64,000 bases of DNA from an uncultured Pirellulaceae bacterium (GCA_937941455.1 CALDHM010000010.1:208465-272464); one strand, 5' to 3'. Positions 9,452-18,788 are shown, counted from the stretch's first letter. A program made the numbers and translations. Notes: a model not told the origin generated them from the letters alone.

Positions 9452-10309
9452 TTACGGACAGCCGTCGGCGACGAGTAACTCCCCCAGCCCCAATTGCAGA
9501 TGATCGCCGGAGTAATAGTTCCAACGACGCTCCAATCGACTCAAAAAATCGAGATCGTGATCTTGCGACAGCTCCGGCAGCCGCTGCTGCAGATCCATCC
9601 GCAGCAGACGCGCCAACACGTTCAAATACCCTCCGCCGACTTGCCGCACGAAATGGAAACGCGGTGGTGCAACCGCTGCAGGATCGAGCTGTCCAACGAA
9701 AACCGTTCCCCGCTTCATCTCGTAAGCGACTCCAGCTCCGGCTCGCCCGGCCACCAAGATCGTGCCAGCAATCATTTGGAACCCGGCATAATCGCCGGCT
9801 TCACCACGCACGATGATCGTCCCCCGCCGCTGCCGCAACCCTAACCCCTCCCCGGCAGCCCCCCCCACAAAGATCAGGCCCCCTGCCATGCCGCGAACTC
9901 CGCCAGAGCCACAACCGCCAGCCCGAACGCCGACCGACTGAGAGACCATGATCGTCCCCCCCGTCATTTCACAGCCCAGATCATCGGCCGCTGATCCGTC
10001 GATGATCATGGTTCCCCCCGTCAGCTGATAACCTGCCCGGTGACCCACATTCCCGCAGACGTGGATGACGCCGTCCTTCAGTCCTGTCCCCAGCCCGGTC
10101 AACAGCCGCAAATCTCCCTGCCAAGCGGAGCGCAAGTCGCGGTAGTCGCCGCGAATGTGAAACAAATCGGCGACGTCATGTCGCTCTGAACCGACAGTCA
10201 CCATCTGTCTGCCGACCTCATCGCTTGTCGTAGCTGGCGTCCACGATCGGACGAGTTCGCTAACGTCCACGGACGACTGCAAAGGCTGCCGCAAAACGAG
10301 TTCGAGCAT
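9452..10309 (-). CDS. fhcC: Formylmethanofuran dehydrogenase/formyltransferase-hydrolase subunit C
   Basis: A 285-residue FwdC/FmdC/FhcC protein. The middle (residues about 65-215) is a right-handed beta-helix of GxxGxxxG-type repeats, as in the C-terminal domain of glutamate synthase: VCGNVGHRAGYQLTGGTMIIDGSAA, then EMTGGTIMVSQSVG, GGAAGEGLG and GEAGDYAGFQMIAGTI. In methylotrophs and planctomycetes this subunit belongs to the tetrahydromethanopterin-linked formaldehyde oxidation pathway, in the complex that hydrolyses formyl-methanofuran to formate (family knowledge). The partner subunits A, B and D are not in this window. The start is 40 bases after the stop of the kinase gene on the same strand, so the two may be co-transcribed. 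Confidence 0.92.
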   Translation of the reverse strand: MLELVLRQPLQSSVDVSELVRSWTPATTSDEVGRQMVTVGSERHDVADLFHIRGDYRDLRSAWQGDLRLLTGLGTGLKDGVIHVCGNVGHRAGYQLTGGTMIIDGSAADDLGCEMTGGTIMVSQSVGVRAGGCGSGGVRGMAGGLIFVGGAAGEGLGLRQRRGTIIVRGEAGDYAGFQMIAGTILVAGRAGAGVAYEMKRGTVFVGQLDPAAVAPPRFHFVRQVGGGYLNVLARLLRMDLQQRLPELSQDHDLDFLSRLERRWNYYSGDHLQLGLGELLVADGCP

Positions 10310-10349
10310 GACGGTACGTTTCCAAAATTGCGCTAATGACCAGAGGTTC

Positions 10350-13241
10350 TCAGCGAGGAACTAATTGCGTGCCGAGAATCCAATCGGGAATTCCCCGCCG
10401 CGGCGAGTAGATCGCGAAGGCTGCTCCGACCAAGGTAACGAAAGTACCGACGATCACGACGGCAATCATCACCAGAACTTGAGTCGTTTCCTTGTCCGAA
10501 AGCCCGTTGACGTCGGCGCTATCCCCGGAAGCCGCTGTTTCACTTGCCGCTGGCGTCATGGAATCAGCAGCTGCTGACATGGCCACACTCTGCCGTTGTG
10601 GCCCCTGCAACCGATCGTTACCGAGCTCGAAGAAGAAGGTCGAGGCGACGGCCGTGGTACAAATTCCCATCCAACTCAAGACGTTGCGTAGCCCGCATTG
10701 CGATGCGGAGGCCAGTTCCCCCTTGTTTCCGCGGATTTCAACCCCCATCAGCTTAAATGCGGGCCCACCGCGGGTTACTCCGCCGATGATGTAAATACCT
10801 AGAAGGGCAACCAACCAGCACCACATCGGCTTCCATAACGGAAAATACCCGATGTAAGACAAAACAAACCAACTCAACAGCGAGGTCAACCCCGCGATCA
10901 CCGTCCACTCGATCGCCGTGGAGAAGGCCAAGGCTCCCAAACGCGAGTCCCAAGTCATTTCCGATACGCGGCGATTTTCCTGGTCGAGCCGGTCGCGCAA
11001 CCATTTCAGTGTTTCCATGCTGTTATCGCGGACGCGAAACTCGTTCACCATTTCGTTCGCCGTATTGGGCATCAACAGGTGGACATAGGCCCAGTCCAGT
11101 ACATCGCGCAGGAATTTCATGCTGCGGGTCAGGTCGTCTTGATCAGGCTGTTTGGATACCGTGATGAACCGAGTCGGATCGAAAACGTTGACTGGCAAGT
11201 CGATCAATCGCCCGCGCCCTTCGCGGGTCACCATGAAATTGTCGAACGTCAGTTGCTTGGGCAGCGTTTTATCCTGCAGCGTTGCCAAGATCTCACGAAC
11301 CAAATCGAAGATCGCCGACTTGATCATCCCCCAACTCAAATTGGTCACACGATTGGTCAGGTAGGAAAACGGGACGCCGCCAAAACTCTCGAAAGCGTCC
11401 CACCGCATGTCACCATCATTCCCACCTTGCAACCAGCGGCTGCGCGTCGGGCGATTGACTTGAAAGCCGACGATATTGGACGCCGAGTGTTCGCGACTGC
11501 AAAACACCAGCGCCCGGCGGTCGAGTACTTCATCATGCCCCAAGAAAATTCCCGTGCCATCGCGATTGGTCGGCAACCGGCCGATGATCTTGAATCGCCC
11601 GAGGAAATACGGCTCGGCCAGCGTCTCAAAAGGCAGCCCCTTGATCGCGGGATGATATTGTTTGCGGGCGATCGGCAAAGCGATCGTTTGCGTGTCGCTC
11701 AACCACTCATGGATTCCACGCAGCTTGTTCGACTCCCGCATCGTCAGCATGCCGATCAGACCCACCAGGGCCAGCGGCAAGATATTGAAGATCCACACTT
11801 GAAATTCGTAGTCATCGATGTGGAACTCCTGCGGCACGGTCCAGAAATGGCTCGACAGCATCGACACCAGGGGCAAACCGAAGGCGCCGGGAATCACAAT
11901 GGCTCGCAGCAACCCGCGCCACAGGCCGGGATGTTCTCCTTGCAAATTGACCACGCGGAGCGACATCAGCCATTTTCCCGGCGTGCGACCCCAAAGCCCG
12001 TCCCCGACAGCAAACAATCCCAGCGAGGCTAGCCAACCCACCAGATTCTGCCACATGGTCAAGATCGCCAAGTGTCGCATGAGCTGATCGCCCTTCTCCG
12101 AGCTTCCCTGCATATTCCCCAAGGTCACCCACAGCAGGGCGATCAGCAACACGAGGGTCTGTACGACGACCTGCACTGCACCGAAATCGATCATGAACGC
12201 CGCCACGCGACGGCCGATTTCGGCTAATGAGGTGCCCCGCGATGCAAACGGCAGCAAGGCCATCCGCATCGTATCCATGCTTGGGTAGCGGTCCTCGGGA
12301 CGCTTCTCCATCGCTCGCAACACGATTTCCTCGAGTTGCTTGGGGACGTTGGGCGACAACTTGCGCAACGGCGGCGGAGGATCAGACACGATTTGTGCAG
12401 CGACGGCAATCGAATCACCCGTAAACGGCGGCCGTCCAGCCAACAACGTGTACAACGTCGCCCCCAGTGAATAAATGTCGGTTCGCTCATCGACTCGCTC
12501 CCCGCGAATCTGCTCGGGGGAGGCGAAGCACGGCGTGCCCATGAACGAACCCATTTGCGTCGTTTCGACATCTCCCAGCAGACTTTTAGATAGACCGAAA
12601 TCACCGATCTTGACCCGCCCACCAGGCTCGACAAAGCAATTCGCAGGTTTCACGTCCCGATGCACCACGCCCAGTTCATGAGCCGCAGCCAAGCCATCGA
12701 TGATATCCAGCGTCACATCCACCGCACGCTGGATCGTCAGCTTGCCCGCTTCGTTCAACTCATCCTTCAGCGTTCGGCCGGGCATGAGCTCCATCACGAT
12801 GTAAGGGCGTTGCCGGTCGAATCCGGCCTCGTAGACGAACGTCGAACGGGGGTGCGAGATGCGAGCTGCCAAGCGGCCTTCTTGCAGGAACCGCTGCAAC
12901 GCCTCAGGCTCTCGATGCGAAAGCGGATCGGACAGAATCTTGAGGGCGACCATCCGGCCCAATTGTTGGTCGCGGGCCTCGAACACCCGGCCCATTCCGC
13001 CACTGCCGATTTCACGAATGATGTCGTAACCGGTGATCGTCGGCAATTCGGTATCGGCCACATAGGCAATGCCGCGCGGAGGAATCGTCGTATCGGCGTC
13101 CACCTCGCTGCGGTCCGGTCGGTTCGGTGGCCCGGGCAACCCCAAGGGTTCGCCGCAGTGGCGGCACAGCCCCGGATTCGCTCCCGGCGATTCCGCCAGA
13201 ATTCCGCACTGGGAACATTTGAATTGCAAAACGTCGTTCAC
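10350..13241 (-). CDS. Membrane Ser/Thr protein kinase with two RDD domains and a second kinase-like domain
   Basis: About 963 residues. Order: N-terminal zinc ribbon (CSQC and CRHC); kinase (about 72-332) with GSGGMGRVF, VALKIL, VVHRDVKPAN, GDFGLSK and SPEQ, all catalytic residues present; a membrane RDD domain (about 340-510, GRTPGKWLMSLRVV, ending RGIHEWLSDTQTI); a cytosolic segment (about 535-690) that reads like an eroded second kinase (IGRLPTNRDGTGIFLGHDEVL, then QLTFDNFMVTREGRGRLIDLP); and a second RDD-like membrane domain (about 765-960, GPAFKLMGVEIRG, ending RGIPDWILGTQLV). The GTG at 13241 places the zinc ribbon near the N-terminus; an in-frame TTG at 13280 is the alternative. It is divergent from an FHA-pseudokinase gene and precedes fhcC. 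Likely a sensor kinase of the inner membrane; substrate unknown. Confidence 0.9.
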   Translation of the reverse strand: MNDVLQFKCSQCGILAESPGANPGLCRHCGEPLGLPGPPNRPDRSEVDADTTIPPRGIAYVADTELPTITGYDIIREIGSGGMGRVFEARDQQLGRMVALKILSDPLSHREPEALQRFLQEGRLAARISHPRSTFVYEAGFDRQRPYIVMELMPGRTLKDELNEAGKLTIQRAVDVTLDIIDGLAAAHELGVVHRDVKPANCFVEPGGRVKIGDFGLSKSLLGDVETTQMGSFMGTPCFASPEQIRGERVDERTDIYSLGATLYTLLAGRPPFTGDSIAVAAQIVSDPPPPLRKLSPNVPKQLEEIVLRAMEKRPEDRYPSMDTMRMALLPFASRGTSLAEIGRRVAAFMIDFGAVQVVVQTLVLLIALLWVTLGNMQGSSEKGDQLMRHLAILTMWQNLVGWLASLGLFAVGDGLWGRTPGKWLMSLRVVNLQGEHPGLWRGLLRAIVIPGAFGLPLVSMLSSHFWTVPQEFHIDDYEFQVWIFNILPLALVGLIGMLTMRESNKLRGIHEWLSDTQTIALPIARKQYHPAIKGLPFETLAEPYFLGRFKIIGRLPTNRDGTGIFLGHDEVLDRRALVFCSREHSASNIVGFQVNRPTRSRWLQGGNDGDMRWDAFESFGGVPFSYLTNRVTNLSWGMIKSAIFDLVREILATLQDKTLPKQLTFDNFMVTREGRGRLIDLPVNVFDPTRFITVSKQPDQDDLTRSMKFLRDVLDWAYVHLLMPNTANEMVNEFRVRDNSMETLKWLRDRLDQENRRVSEMTWDSRLGALAFSTAIEWTVIAGLTSLLSWFVLSYIGYFPLWKPMWCWLVALLGIYIIGGVTRGGPAFKLMGVEIRGNKGELASASQCGLRNVLSWMGICTTAVASTFFFELGNDRLQGPQRQSVAMSAAADSMTPAASETAASGDSADVNGLSDKETTQVLVMIAVVIVGTFVTLVGAAFAIYSPRRGIPDWILGTQLVPR

Positions 13242-13309
13242 TCGCTGCGACACGATGAAGTACCCTAGCACCGTCGGCAACGCCCCGCGAGTGTTTTCGC
13301 TGGCTCAGC

Positions 13310-13330
13310 CGATTTATCGATTCTAAATCG
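13310..13330. promoter_or_regulatory. Inverted repeat between divergent kinase genes (possible operator)
   Basis: CGATTTA-TCGATTC-TAAATCG is a perfect 7-bp inverted repeat in the spacer between the divergent starts at 13241/13280 and 13409. The position suits a shared regulator site. I see no clear promoter pair beside it, so this is tentative. Confidence 0.3.
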
Positions 13331-13408
13331 AGTCAAGTAGAAAAATCCCCCGCAGCTGTTATCTTAGTGGAAAACCGCCATCCGAGAAATCGTGAGGAAT
13401 CGCGCATC

Positions 13409-14614
13409 ATGCTGCTTACGCTGAAGGTTCTACAAGGCCCCGACAAAAACAAGGAATGCCAAATCAAGGAAGGGGATTGCTTGATCGTCGGCCGCGGGGA
13501 AAAAAGCGATTTTCGCCTGTCCGATCCGGCCACATCGCGTGTTCACTTCGAACTCAGCTGCCAGGACGCTGCTGTTACCCTCCGCGATCTCGGCAGCTCG
13601 AGCGGCACGCAGATCGATGGCGCACCCGTCCACGTCGCCCAAGTTCCGATCGGTGGCAAGATTCAGGTGGGCGACACGATTCTGACGCTGGTGGCTCAAG
13701 GCGACAGCGAGTCCACCAAATTCGTCGGCAGCATGGCCGGCGAAAAAACACTCGATGACCTTGTCGGCTCGCGGATCGCCCATTACCGGCTGGATGAGGT
13801 CATTGGGCGCGGCGCCAGCGGCGTCGTCTTCCGGGCCTTCGATGAGGAAAAACAACGAGTGGCCGCCATGAAAGTCCTCACGCCGCAGCATTCTCGGCTC
13901 CCCCAGCAGCGAGAACGCTTCGTTCGAGCCATGAAGACGATGATCCCCATCCGCTGCGAGAACATCGTTAGAATCTTCAATGCGGGAATCACCGGCCCCT
14001 ATCTCTGGACCGCTATGGAGTATATCGAGGGCGAAAATTTGGCGCAGCTGATCCAGAGAATCGGCATCGAAGGGATGCTGGATTGGCGTAAGGTTTGGAA
14101 GGTTGCCAAGGACATCGGCAACGCACTCCATACGGCTCACCAGCACAACATCGTCCACCGAAATGTCACCCCGACGAATATCTTGCGACGGTCCGCCGAT
14201 CAGAAATGTTTGCTGGGCGATTTGATGCTCGCCAAGGCTCTGGAGGGTGAGCTCGCCGTGCAAATCACGCAACCCGGGCAGTTGATCGGCGAGATCGAAT
14301 ACCTGGCACCAGAACGGACGATGGCCGAAGGGGTCATCGACATTCGTTCCGACCTGTACGGCTTGGGCGCCACTTGTTATGCCCTGCTCACCGGACATTC
14401 ACCCGCCGAGGGGAAAAACTTGACCGAAATCTTGCAAAGGATTCGCCGTGACATCCCCCGGCCTCCCCGCGAATTCCAGCTGGCCGTCAACGAGTGGTTC
14501 CAAGACCTGATCGTGATGCGACTGCTCGCGAAGAATCCTGCAGAGCGATTCCAAACCCCCGAGGCCCTGCTGGAAGAACTCGATCGCATCGGACGCTACA
14601 ACTCTTTGGTGTAA
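13409..14614 (+). CDS. FHA domain plus Ser/Thr pseudokinase
   Basis: A 401-residue protein. Residues about 1-95 are an FHA phosphothreonine-binding domain (VGRGEKSDFRLSDPATSRVHFEL, then DLGSSSGTQIDG). Residues about 125-395 have a kinase fold: glycine loop GRGASGVVF and the ATP lysine in VAAMKVL are kept, but the catalytic loop reads IVHRNVTPTN, with Asn in place of the catalytic Asp and Thr in place of the loop Lys, and DFG reads GDLMLAK. APE (LAPERT) and the helix-F Asp (RSDLYGLG) remain. I infer a phosphopeptide-binding pseudokinase or scaffold, perhaps acting with the divergent active kinase. ATG at 13409 has GAGGAA 9 bases upstream; an in-frame start at 13367 has no such site. Confidence 0.9.
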   Translation: MLLTLKVLQGPDKNKECQIKEGDCLIVGRGEKSDFRLSDPATSRVHFELSCQDAAVTLRDLGSSSGTQIDGAPVHVAQVPIGGKIQVGDTILTLVAQGDSESTKFVGSMAGEKTLDDLVGSRIAHYRLDEVIGRGASGVVFRAFDEEKQRVAAMKVLTPQHSRLPQQRERFVRAMKTMIPIRCENIVRIFNAGITGPYLWTAMEYIEGENLAQLIQRIGIEGMLDWRKVWKVAKDIGNALHTAHQHNIVHRNVTPTNILRRSADQKCLLGDLMLAKALEGELAVQITQPGQLIGEIEYLAPERTMAEGVIDIRSDLYGLGATCYALLTGHSPAEGKNLTEILQRIRRDIPRPPREFQLAVNEWFQDLIVMRLLAKNPAERFQTPEALLEELDRIGRYNSLV

Positions 14615-14768
14615 GTGCCCATCACGAAAGTTGCGAACCTCGTCCCTGGCGGTGCCGGCGCGCGACCGACGACGCTCTTTGATCGAGTCGTCGGCGGTCA
14701 AAATTTTAGCGCTTGTGCTTGTCGGCGTCGGCGCTACAAACATTGTTTCATTAATCTTGTTGCCAACC

Positions 14769-15860
14769 ATGAAAAACACCCAACGCGTCGAACGACTCCG
14801 CGCAGTTCTCAAGAAACGAAAATTGCCCGCGGCCCTGATCACCTGCCCAGTCAACGTAGGCTACCTCACTGGTTTCTCCGGCGATTCGACTTATCTGGTG
14901 GTGACTCCGAAGGTGGCGACGCTGGTCAGCGACTCACGCTTCGCGACACAGCTCGAACTGGAATGCCCCGGATTCGAGCAGATCATCAAGGGGGATAGTG
15001 GCACGACGTGGCAGGCCCTGGCAGACTATGTCAACGGACTCCACTTGCCTGGGCTGGCCATCGAATCGCATGTCATGACCAAGGCGACCTTCGATCAATT
15101 GTCGGCCTTGCTGACGGTCCCGCTGACCGACGTGCAGCGAGCGGTCGAGGAATTACGGATGATCAAAGATGACGGCGAACTAGCCGAAATTCGGCAGGCA
15201 ATCGAAATCAACGAGCGCGTCTTTCTGGCCATGCGCAGCCAATTGCACGGCGAACAAACCGAACGGGATCTGGGCCATCAACTGGAGCAAGCGATGCGGA
15301 ATTTGGGAGCCGAGGGTTGCGCGTTTCCAGCGATCGTCGGCGTCGGCACCCGCTCGGCCTTGCCCCACGCCGGAATTTCACGCCAACCGGTGGACGCCAG
15401 CCCTCTGATGCTCGTCGACTGGGGCACGCGATTCGGCAATTATGTCAGCGATATGACTCGGATCATCACGACCGGCAAGGTGCCGGCGAAATATGCCAAA
15501 ATTTATGCGGTGGTGCTGGCGGCTCAACTCAAGGCGATCCGCGAAATTCGCCACGGGGCAGACTGCCAAGTCGTCGACCGCGCCGCACGGGGGCATATCG
15601 AAGCTGCAGGCTACGGTAAGTTTTTTGGTCACGGCTTGGGACACGGTATCGGCCGCCAAGTCCACGAAGCGCCCGGATTTTCACCTTCTCGCCAGGGAAC
15701 ATTAGCCGCCGGTATGGTCGTAACCGTCGAGCCAGGAATCTATCTCCCCGAACTCGGCGGCGTGCGGATTGAGGACGACGTACTCGTCACCAAGGACGGC
15801 TGCGAAGTTCTCAGCACGCTCCCCAAAGATTTCGAATCGACGTTCGTCAAGTTGTTATAA
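14769..15860 (+). CDS. M24 family Xaa-Pro aminopeptidase
   Basis: A 363-residue metallopeptidase that removes N-terminal residues preceding proline. The creatinase-like N-terminal domain (about 1-130) is followed by the pita-bread catalytic domain with all five metal ligands: Asp in LMLVDWGTRFGNYVSDMTR (both Asp), His in GHGLGHGIG, Glu in VTVEPGIYLPE and Glu in GVRIEDDVLV. The ATG at 14769 (MKNTQRVERLRAVLKKRKLPAAL) matches the usual family N-terminus; an upstream in-frame start at 14631 would add 46 unlike residues. It follows the FHA-pseudokinase by about 150 bases with no apparent functional link. Confidence 0.94.
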   Translation: MKNTQRVERLRAVLKKRKLPAALITCPVNVGYLTGFSGDSTYLVVTPKVATLVSDSRFATQLELECPGFEQIIKGDSGTTWQALADYVNGLHLPGLAIESHVMTKATFDQLSALLTVPLTDVQRAVEELRMIKDDGELAEIRQAIEINERVFLAMRSQLHGEQTERDLGHQLEQAMRNLGAEGCAFPAIVGVGTRSALPHAGISRQPVDASPLMLVDWGTRFGNYVSDMTRIITTGKVPAKYAKIYAVVLAAQLKAIREIRHGADCQVVDRAARGHIEAAGYGKFFGHGLGHGIGRQVHEAPGFSPSRQGTLAAGMVVTVEPGIYLPELGGVRIEDDVLVTKDGCEVLSTLPKDFESTFVKLL

Positions 15861-16165
15861 AGCTACGTCTGTTCGCCGATCATCTTTTACGCCGTTAATC
15901 CTGCATTCGTGTGTGAGAACTGTGCGTTCTTGATCGAGTGGCACTGAATGTTCGGTCACTCGTAGTTGAGAATTGATTCTGCGAGTAAACGCTCTAGTCG
16001 AGGACGAGTAGGATTGGAAGACCTGCCGCATCGATTGCGTGTACCAATGCTCTGACGGATTCCCCAGTCCGACCAGCGTACCGTCCCTGTCGGCCTTCAA
16101 CTATTTGTTAACATACGTCGTTGGTGATCAAGGCCTTTCAAATTCGGCGAAACGGGGTTCTGGCG
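15861..16165. other. Intergenic region
   Basis: About 300 bases between the aminopeptidase and the lactonase gene. I see no gene, clear promoter pair or terminator. A GTG at 16121 in frame with the next gene is a possible but less likely start. Confidence 0.35.
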
Positions 16166-17107
16166 ATGATTGCAATTCGTGGATGGTGGTTGGCGTTGGT
16201 GCTGGCTGTTGGTCTCAATACTGGGGCCGCTTGGGGGCAAGCGGTGTTTGAACCGTCGGCCAGCCTGCAGAAACTCGGCACGGGCATGGGGTTTACTGAA
16301 GGCCCGGTCTGGATACCTAGCCGAGAAATTCTCGTGTTTTCCGACATCCCCAACAGCAAGCTGATGCAGTGGTCGCCGCGCGAAGGTGTCTCCGAGTTTC
16401 GCAAGGTGGAGCAAGCGAATGGAAATCTACTCGATCTGGACGGGGCCTTGATCTCTTGCCAGCATGGAGCGAGGAATCTCGTGCGTTGGAATGACCAGGG
16501 GGAGGCGGTCGTACTGGTCGATCGGTTTGAGGGGAAGCGTTTCAATTCGCCGAACGATGTGGCAGTACGCTCGGACGGGACGCTTTGGTTTACGGATCCG
16601 CCGTGGGGACTGCAAGGGCCCCATGAACTCCCCGGACATTGGGTCTTTCGTTTTGATCCAGCGACCGGGGACGTGCAGGCGGTGATTCGCGATCTAGCCA
16701 TGCCCAACGGTATCAACTTCTCGCCGGACGAACGCCGCCTGTATGTGGCCGATACGGGAGGGAGTTCGCGGCATCCGGATCCGGCTTACCACCGAACACC
16801 GCCGGGAATCCATTGCTACGAGGTGACGTCGGCCGGAGAGCTTGGCGCACGACTATTCACGATTCCACACGGCAGCGACGGGATGGCAGTCGACGTCGAT
16901 GGGAATCTGTACACAACGACAGGGGACAAAGTCGCGGTTTACAACTCGGACGGCCAGCGGATCGACGAGCTCACGATCCCGGAAAATCCTGCGAACGTTG
17001 CGTTTGGTGGCGAGGACGGGCGAACGCTCTTCATCACGGCCAGAACTTCGCTGTACTCGATCCGCGCGAAGCGGCCGGGAGCCAAGCCGCCAGGGGCTCG
17101 TTGGTAA
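16166..17107 (+). CDS. Secreted SMP-30/gluconolactonase family protein
   Basis: A 313-residue protein with a signal peptide (IRGWWLALVLAVGLNTGAAWGQA). It is a six-bladed beta-propeller of the SMP-30/gluconolaconase/LRE type: GFTEGPVWIPSREILVFSDI (metal-binding Glu), RFNSPNDVAVRSDGTLWFTDP (Asn/Asp ligands), AMPNGINFSPDERRLYVADT and GSDGMAVDVDGNLYTT. Such enzymes hydrolyse sugar lactones with a divalent metal. The ATG at 16166 starts right before the signal peptide; GTG at 16121 would extend it by 15 residues. It ends 22 bases before the Na/Pi transporter and may be co-transcribed with it. Confidence 0.92.
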   Translation: MIAIRGWWLALVLAVGLNTGAAWGQAVFEPSASLQKLGTGMGFTEGPVWIPSREILVFSDIPNSKLMQWSPREGVSEFRKVEQANGNLLDLDGALISCQHGARNLVRWNDQGEAVVLVDRFEGKRFNSPNDVAVRSDGTLWFTDPPWGLQGPHELPGHWVFRFDPATGDVQAVIRDLAMPNGINFSPDERRLYVADTGGSSRHPDPAYHRTPPGIHCYEVTSAGELGARLFTIPHGSDGMAVDVDGNLYTTTGDKVAVYNSDGQRIDELTIPENPANVAFGGEDGRTLFITARTSLYSIRAKRPGAKPPGARW

Positions 17108-17129
17108 CGGCAGTCGATAGGAAACGGAC

Positions 17130-18788
17130 TTGGACACGAGCATCAAAATCATTGGCGGAATCGGCTTGTTCCTACTGGGCATGAGTCTCCTAACCGACGG
17201 CCTGAAGGAAGTCGCCGGTGACTCGCTGCGCCGACGTCTGTTACAAGCGACGCGGACGCCCCTCAAAGCATTCCTGTCAGGGGCCTTGGTGACGATGCTC
17301 GTGCAGTCGTCCAGTGCGACGACGATCGCCGTGATCGGCTTCGTCAGCGCGGGTTTACTGACTTTCCCGCAGGCTCTGGGGTTGGTCTTCGGCGCGAGTT
17401 TGGGAACAACGGGAACCAGTTGGATCGTGGCCTGGATCGGACTAAAGATCCGGGTCGGCCTGTATGCTCTGCCGTTTGTTGGGATTGGTGCATTGATCCG
17501 ACTGTTGGGGCGTGGCCGTTGGCCAGCCACGGGAACGAGTCTGGCGGGATTCGGCTTGATCTTCCTGGGCATCAACACTCTGCAGATGGGCATGCAAGAC
17601 TTAGCGGCGTTCATCGACCTGGCTGCGTTGCCCAATCGAGGCGTGTTGGGCGTGCTGGTGGCGTTGATCCTCGGCCTGGTGATGACGGTGATTCTACAAA
17701 GCTCCAGTGCGGCGGTGGCGACGACATTGACCGCCCTCGATGCTCAGGCGATCAACCTCCATCAGGCCGCCGCGATCGTGATCGGCGCCTCGGTCGGGAC
17801 AACGATCACCGGCGCGCTCGCGGCACTGGGCGCAAGTAGTTCGGCAAAGCGAACGGCGTTGTCGCAGGTCACCTTCAATGTAGCGACCGGCGCGATCGCG
17901 TTGGTACTATTGCCTTGGTTCATCCGCTTCATGCTTTGGACGGAAGATCATTGGCACTTTGGCAATGCGGCGGCCCTGGCCGCCTTTCATACGGTTTTTG
18001 TCGGTTTGGGGGCGATGATTTTTCTCCCGTTCGTCGGCCGATTCTCGCGAATCATTGAAAGGATGATTCCGGATCATGGTCCGCGATTGACCCGGCACCT
18101 GAATCGTCATTTGCTCGAAACTCCAGCGTTCGCGCTCGTGGCAACGCGATTGGCCCTGAGGGACACGGCCATCGAAACGTTGCGGGGACTCGCGCGGGGA
18201 TTGCGTTTCAATCACTGGGACGCTGAACGTGGCGAAATCGATCAGGCGGTGGCGCAGATCCAAGCCTATCTCGAATCGCTGCCTGTTACCGCCCACGACC
18301 CGACGTTGACACATTCCCGGCTCGACCAATTGCACGCGATCGATCATTTACGGCGGCTGAGTAGTCGACTCATTCCGCCGGCTCGGGTGCGTGTGGTGCT
18401 GAGCAGTCGCCCCCTTGCCGACCTGGCCGATTTGTGCCGGGAGTCACTCGAACTCGGCCAGAAAGTACTCGAACAACAGGCGGTTCCGGGATGGGAAGCG
18501 AAGATGCTCGACGTTTCACAAAAGCTGGCGACGATCCGCCAGGAAAAACGCCCCGCACTTATCGAAGAAGCAGCCGTGGGCTCGCGCGGTCCGGTCGAGA
18601 CCTTGAACGCGATCGATGCCTACCGCTGGCTCGATCGAGTCAGCCACCATGCGTGGCGGGTGTGTGCTTACTTATCGACGGCCAATAGCGACTCGGCAGC
18701 TACCCGTCCCCTGTCCAGGTCGATTCCGACGGCTGCGCCGTCAGGCAAGACCGACGACGACGCCGTCGTACCTTCCTCTACTGACTGA
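17130..18788 (+). CDS. Na/Pi-cotransporter (NptA/YjbB family) with C-terminal PhoU-like domain
   Basis: A 552-residue inner-membrane sodium-dependent phosphate transporter. It has two inverted Na/Pi repeats with the QSSS signatures: VQSSSATTIAVIGFVSAG (about residue 55) and LQSSSAAVATTLTALDA (about 190), plus GASLGTTGT and GASVGTTITG. About eight or nine hydrophobic segments fill residues 5-310. The rest is a helical cytosolic region like PhoU. The start codon is TTG at 17130, supported by AGGAAA upstream and the family N-terminus (IKIIGGIGLFLLGMSLLTDGL). Its last 11 bases overlap the end of the convergent BNR-repeat gene. Confidence 0.93.
   Translation: MDTSIKIIGGIGLFLLGMSLLTDGLKEVAGDSLRRRLLQATRTPLKAFLSGALVTMLVQSSSATTIAVIGFVSAGLLTFPQALGLVFGASLGTTGTSWIVAWIGLKIRVGLYALPFVGIGALIRLLGRGRWPATGTSLAGFGLIFLGINTLQMGMQDLAAFIDLAALPNRGVLGVLVALILGLVMTVILQSSSAAVATTLTALDAQAINLHQAAAIVIGASVGTTITGALAALGASSSAKRTALSQVTFNVATGAIALVLLPWFIRFMLWTEDHWHFGNAAALAAFHTVFVGLGAMIFLPFVGRFSRIIERMIPDHGPRLTRHLNRHLLETPAFALVATRLALRDTAIETLRGLARGLRFNHWDAERGEIDQAVAQIQAYLESLPVTAHDPTLTHSRLDQLHAIDHLRRLSSRLIPPARVRVVLSSRPLADLADLCRESLELGQKVLEQQAVPGWEAKMLDVSQKLATIRQEKRPALIEEAAVGSRGPVETLNAIDAYRWLDRVSHHAWRVCAYLSTANSDSAATRPLSRSIPTAAPSGKTDDDAVVPSSTD

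Noticed and set aside
11079..12032. 317-codon forward open frame
   Set aside because: Antisense to the RDD kinase; no protein-like motif.
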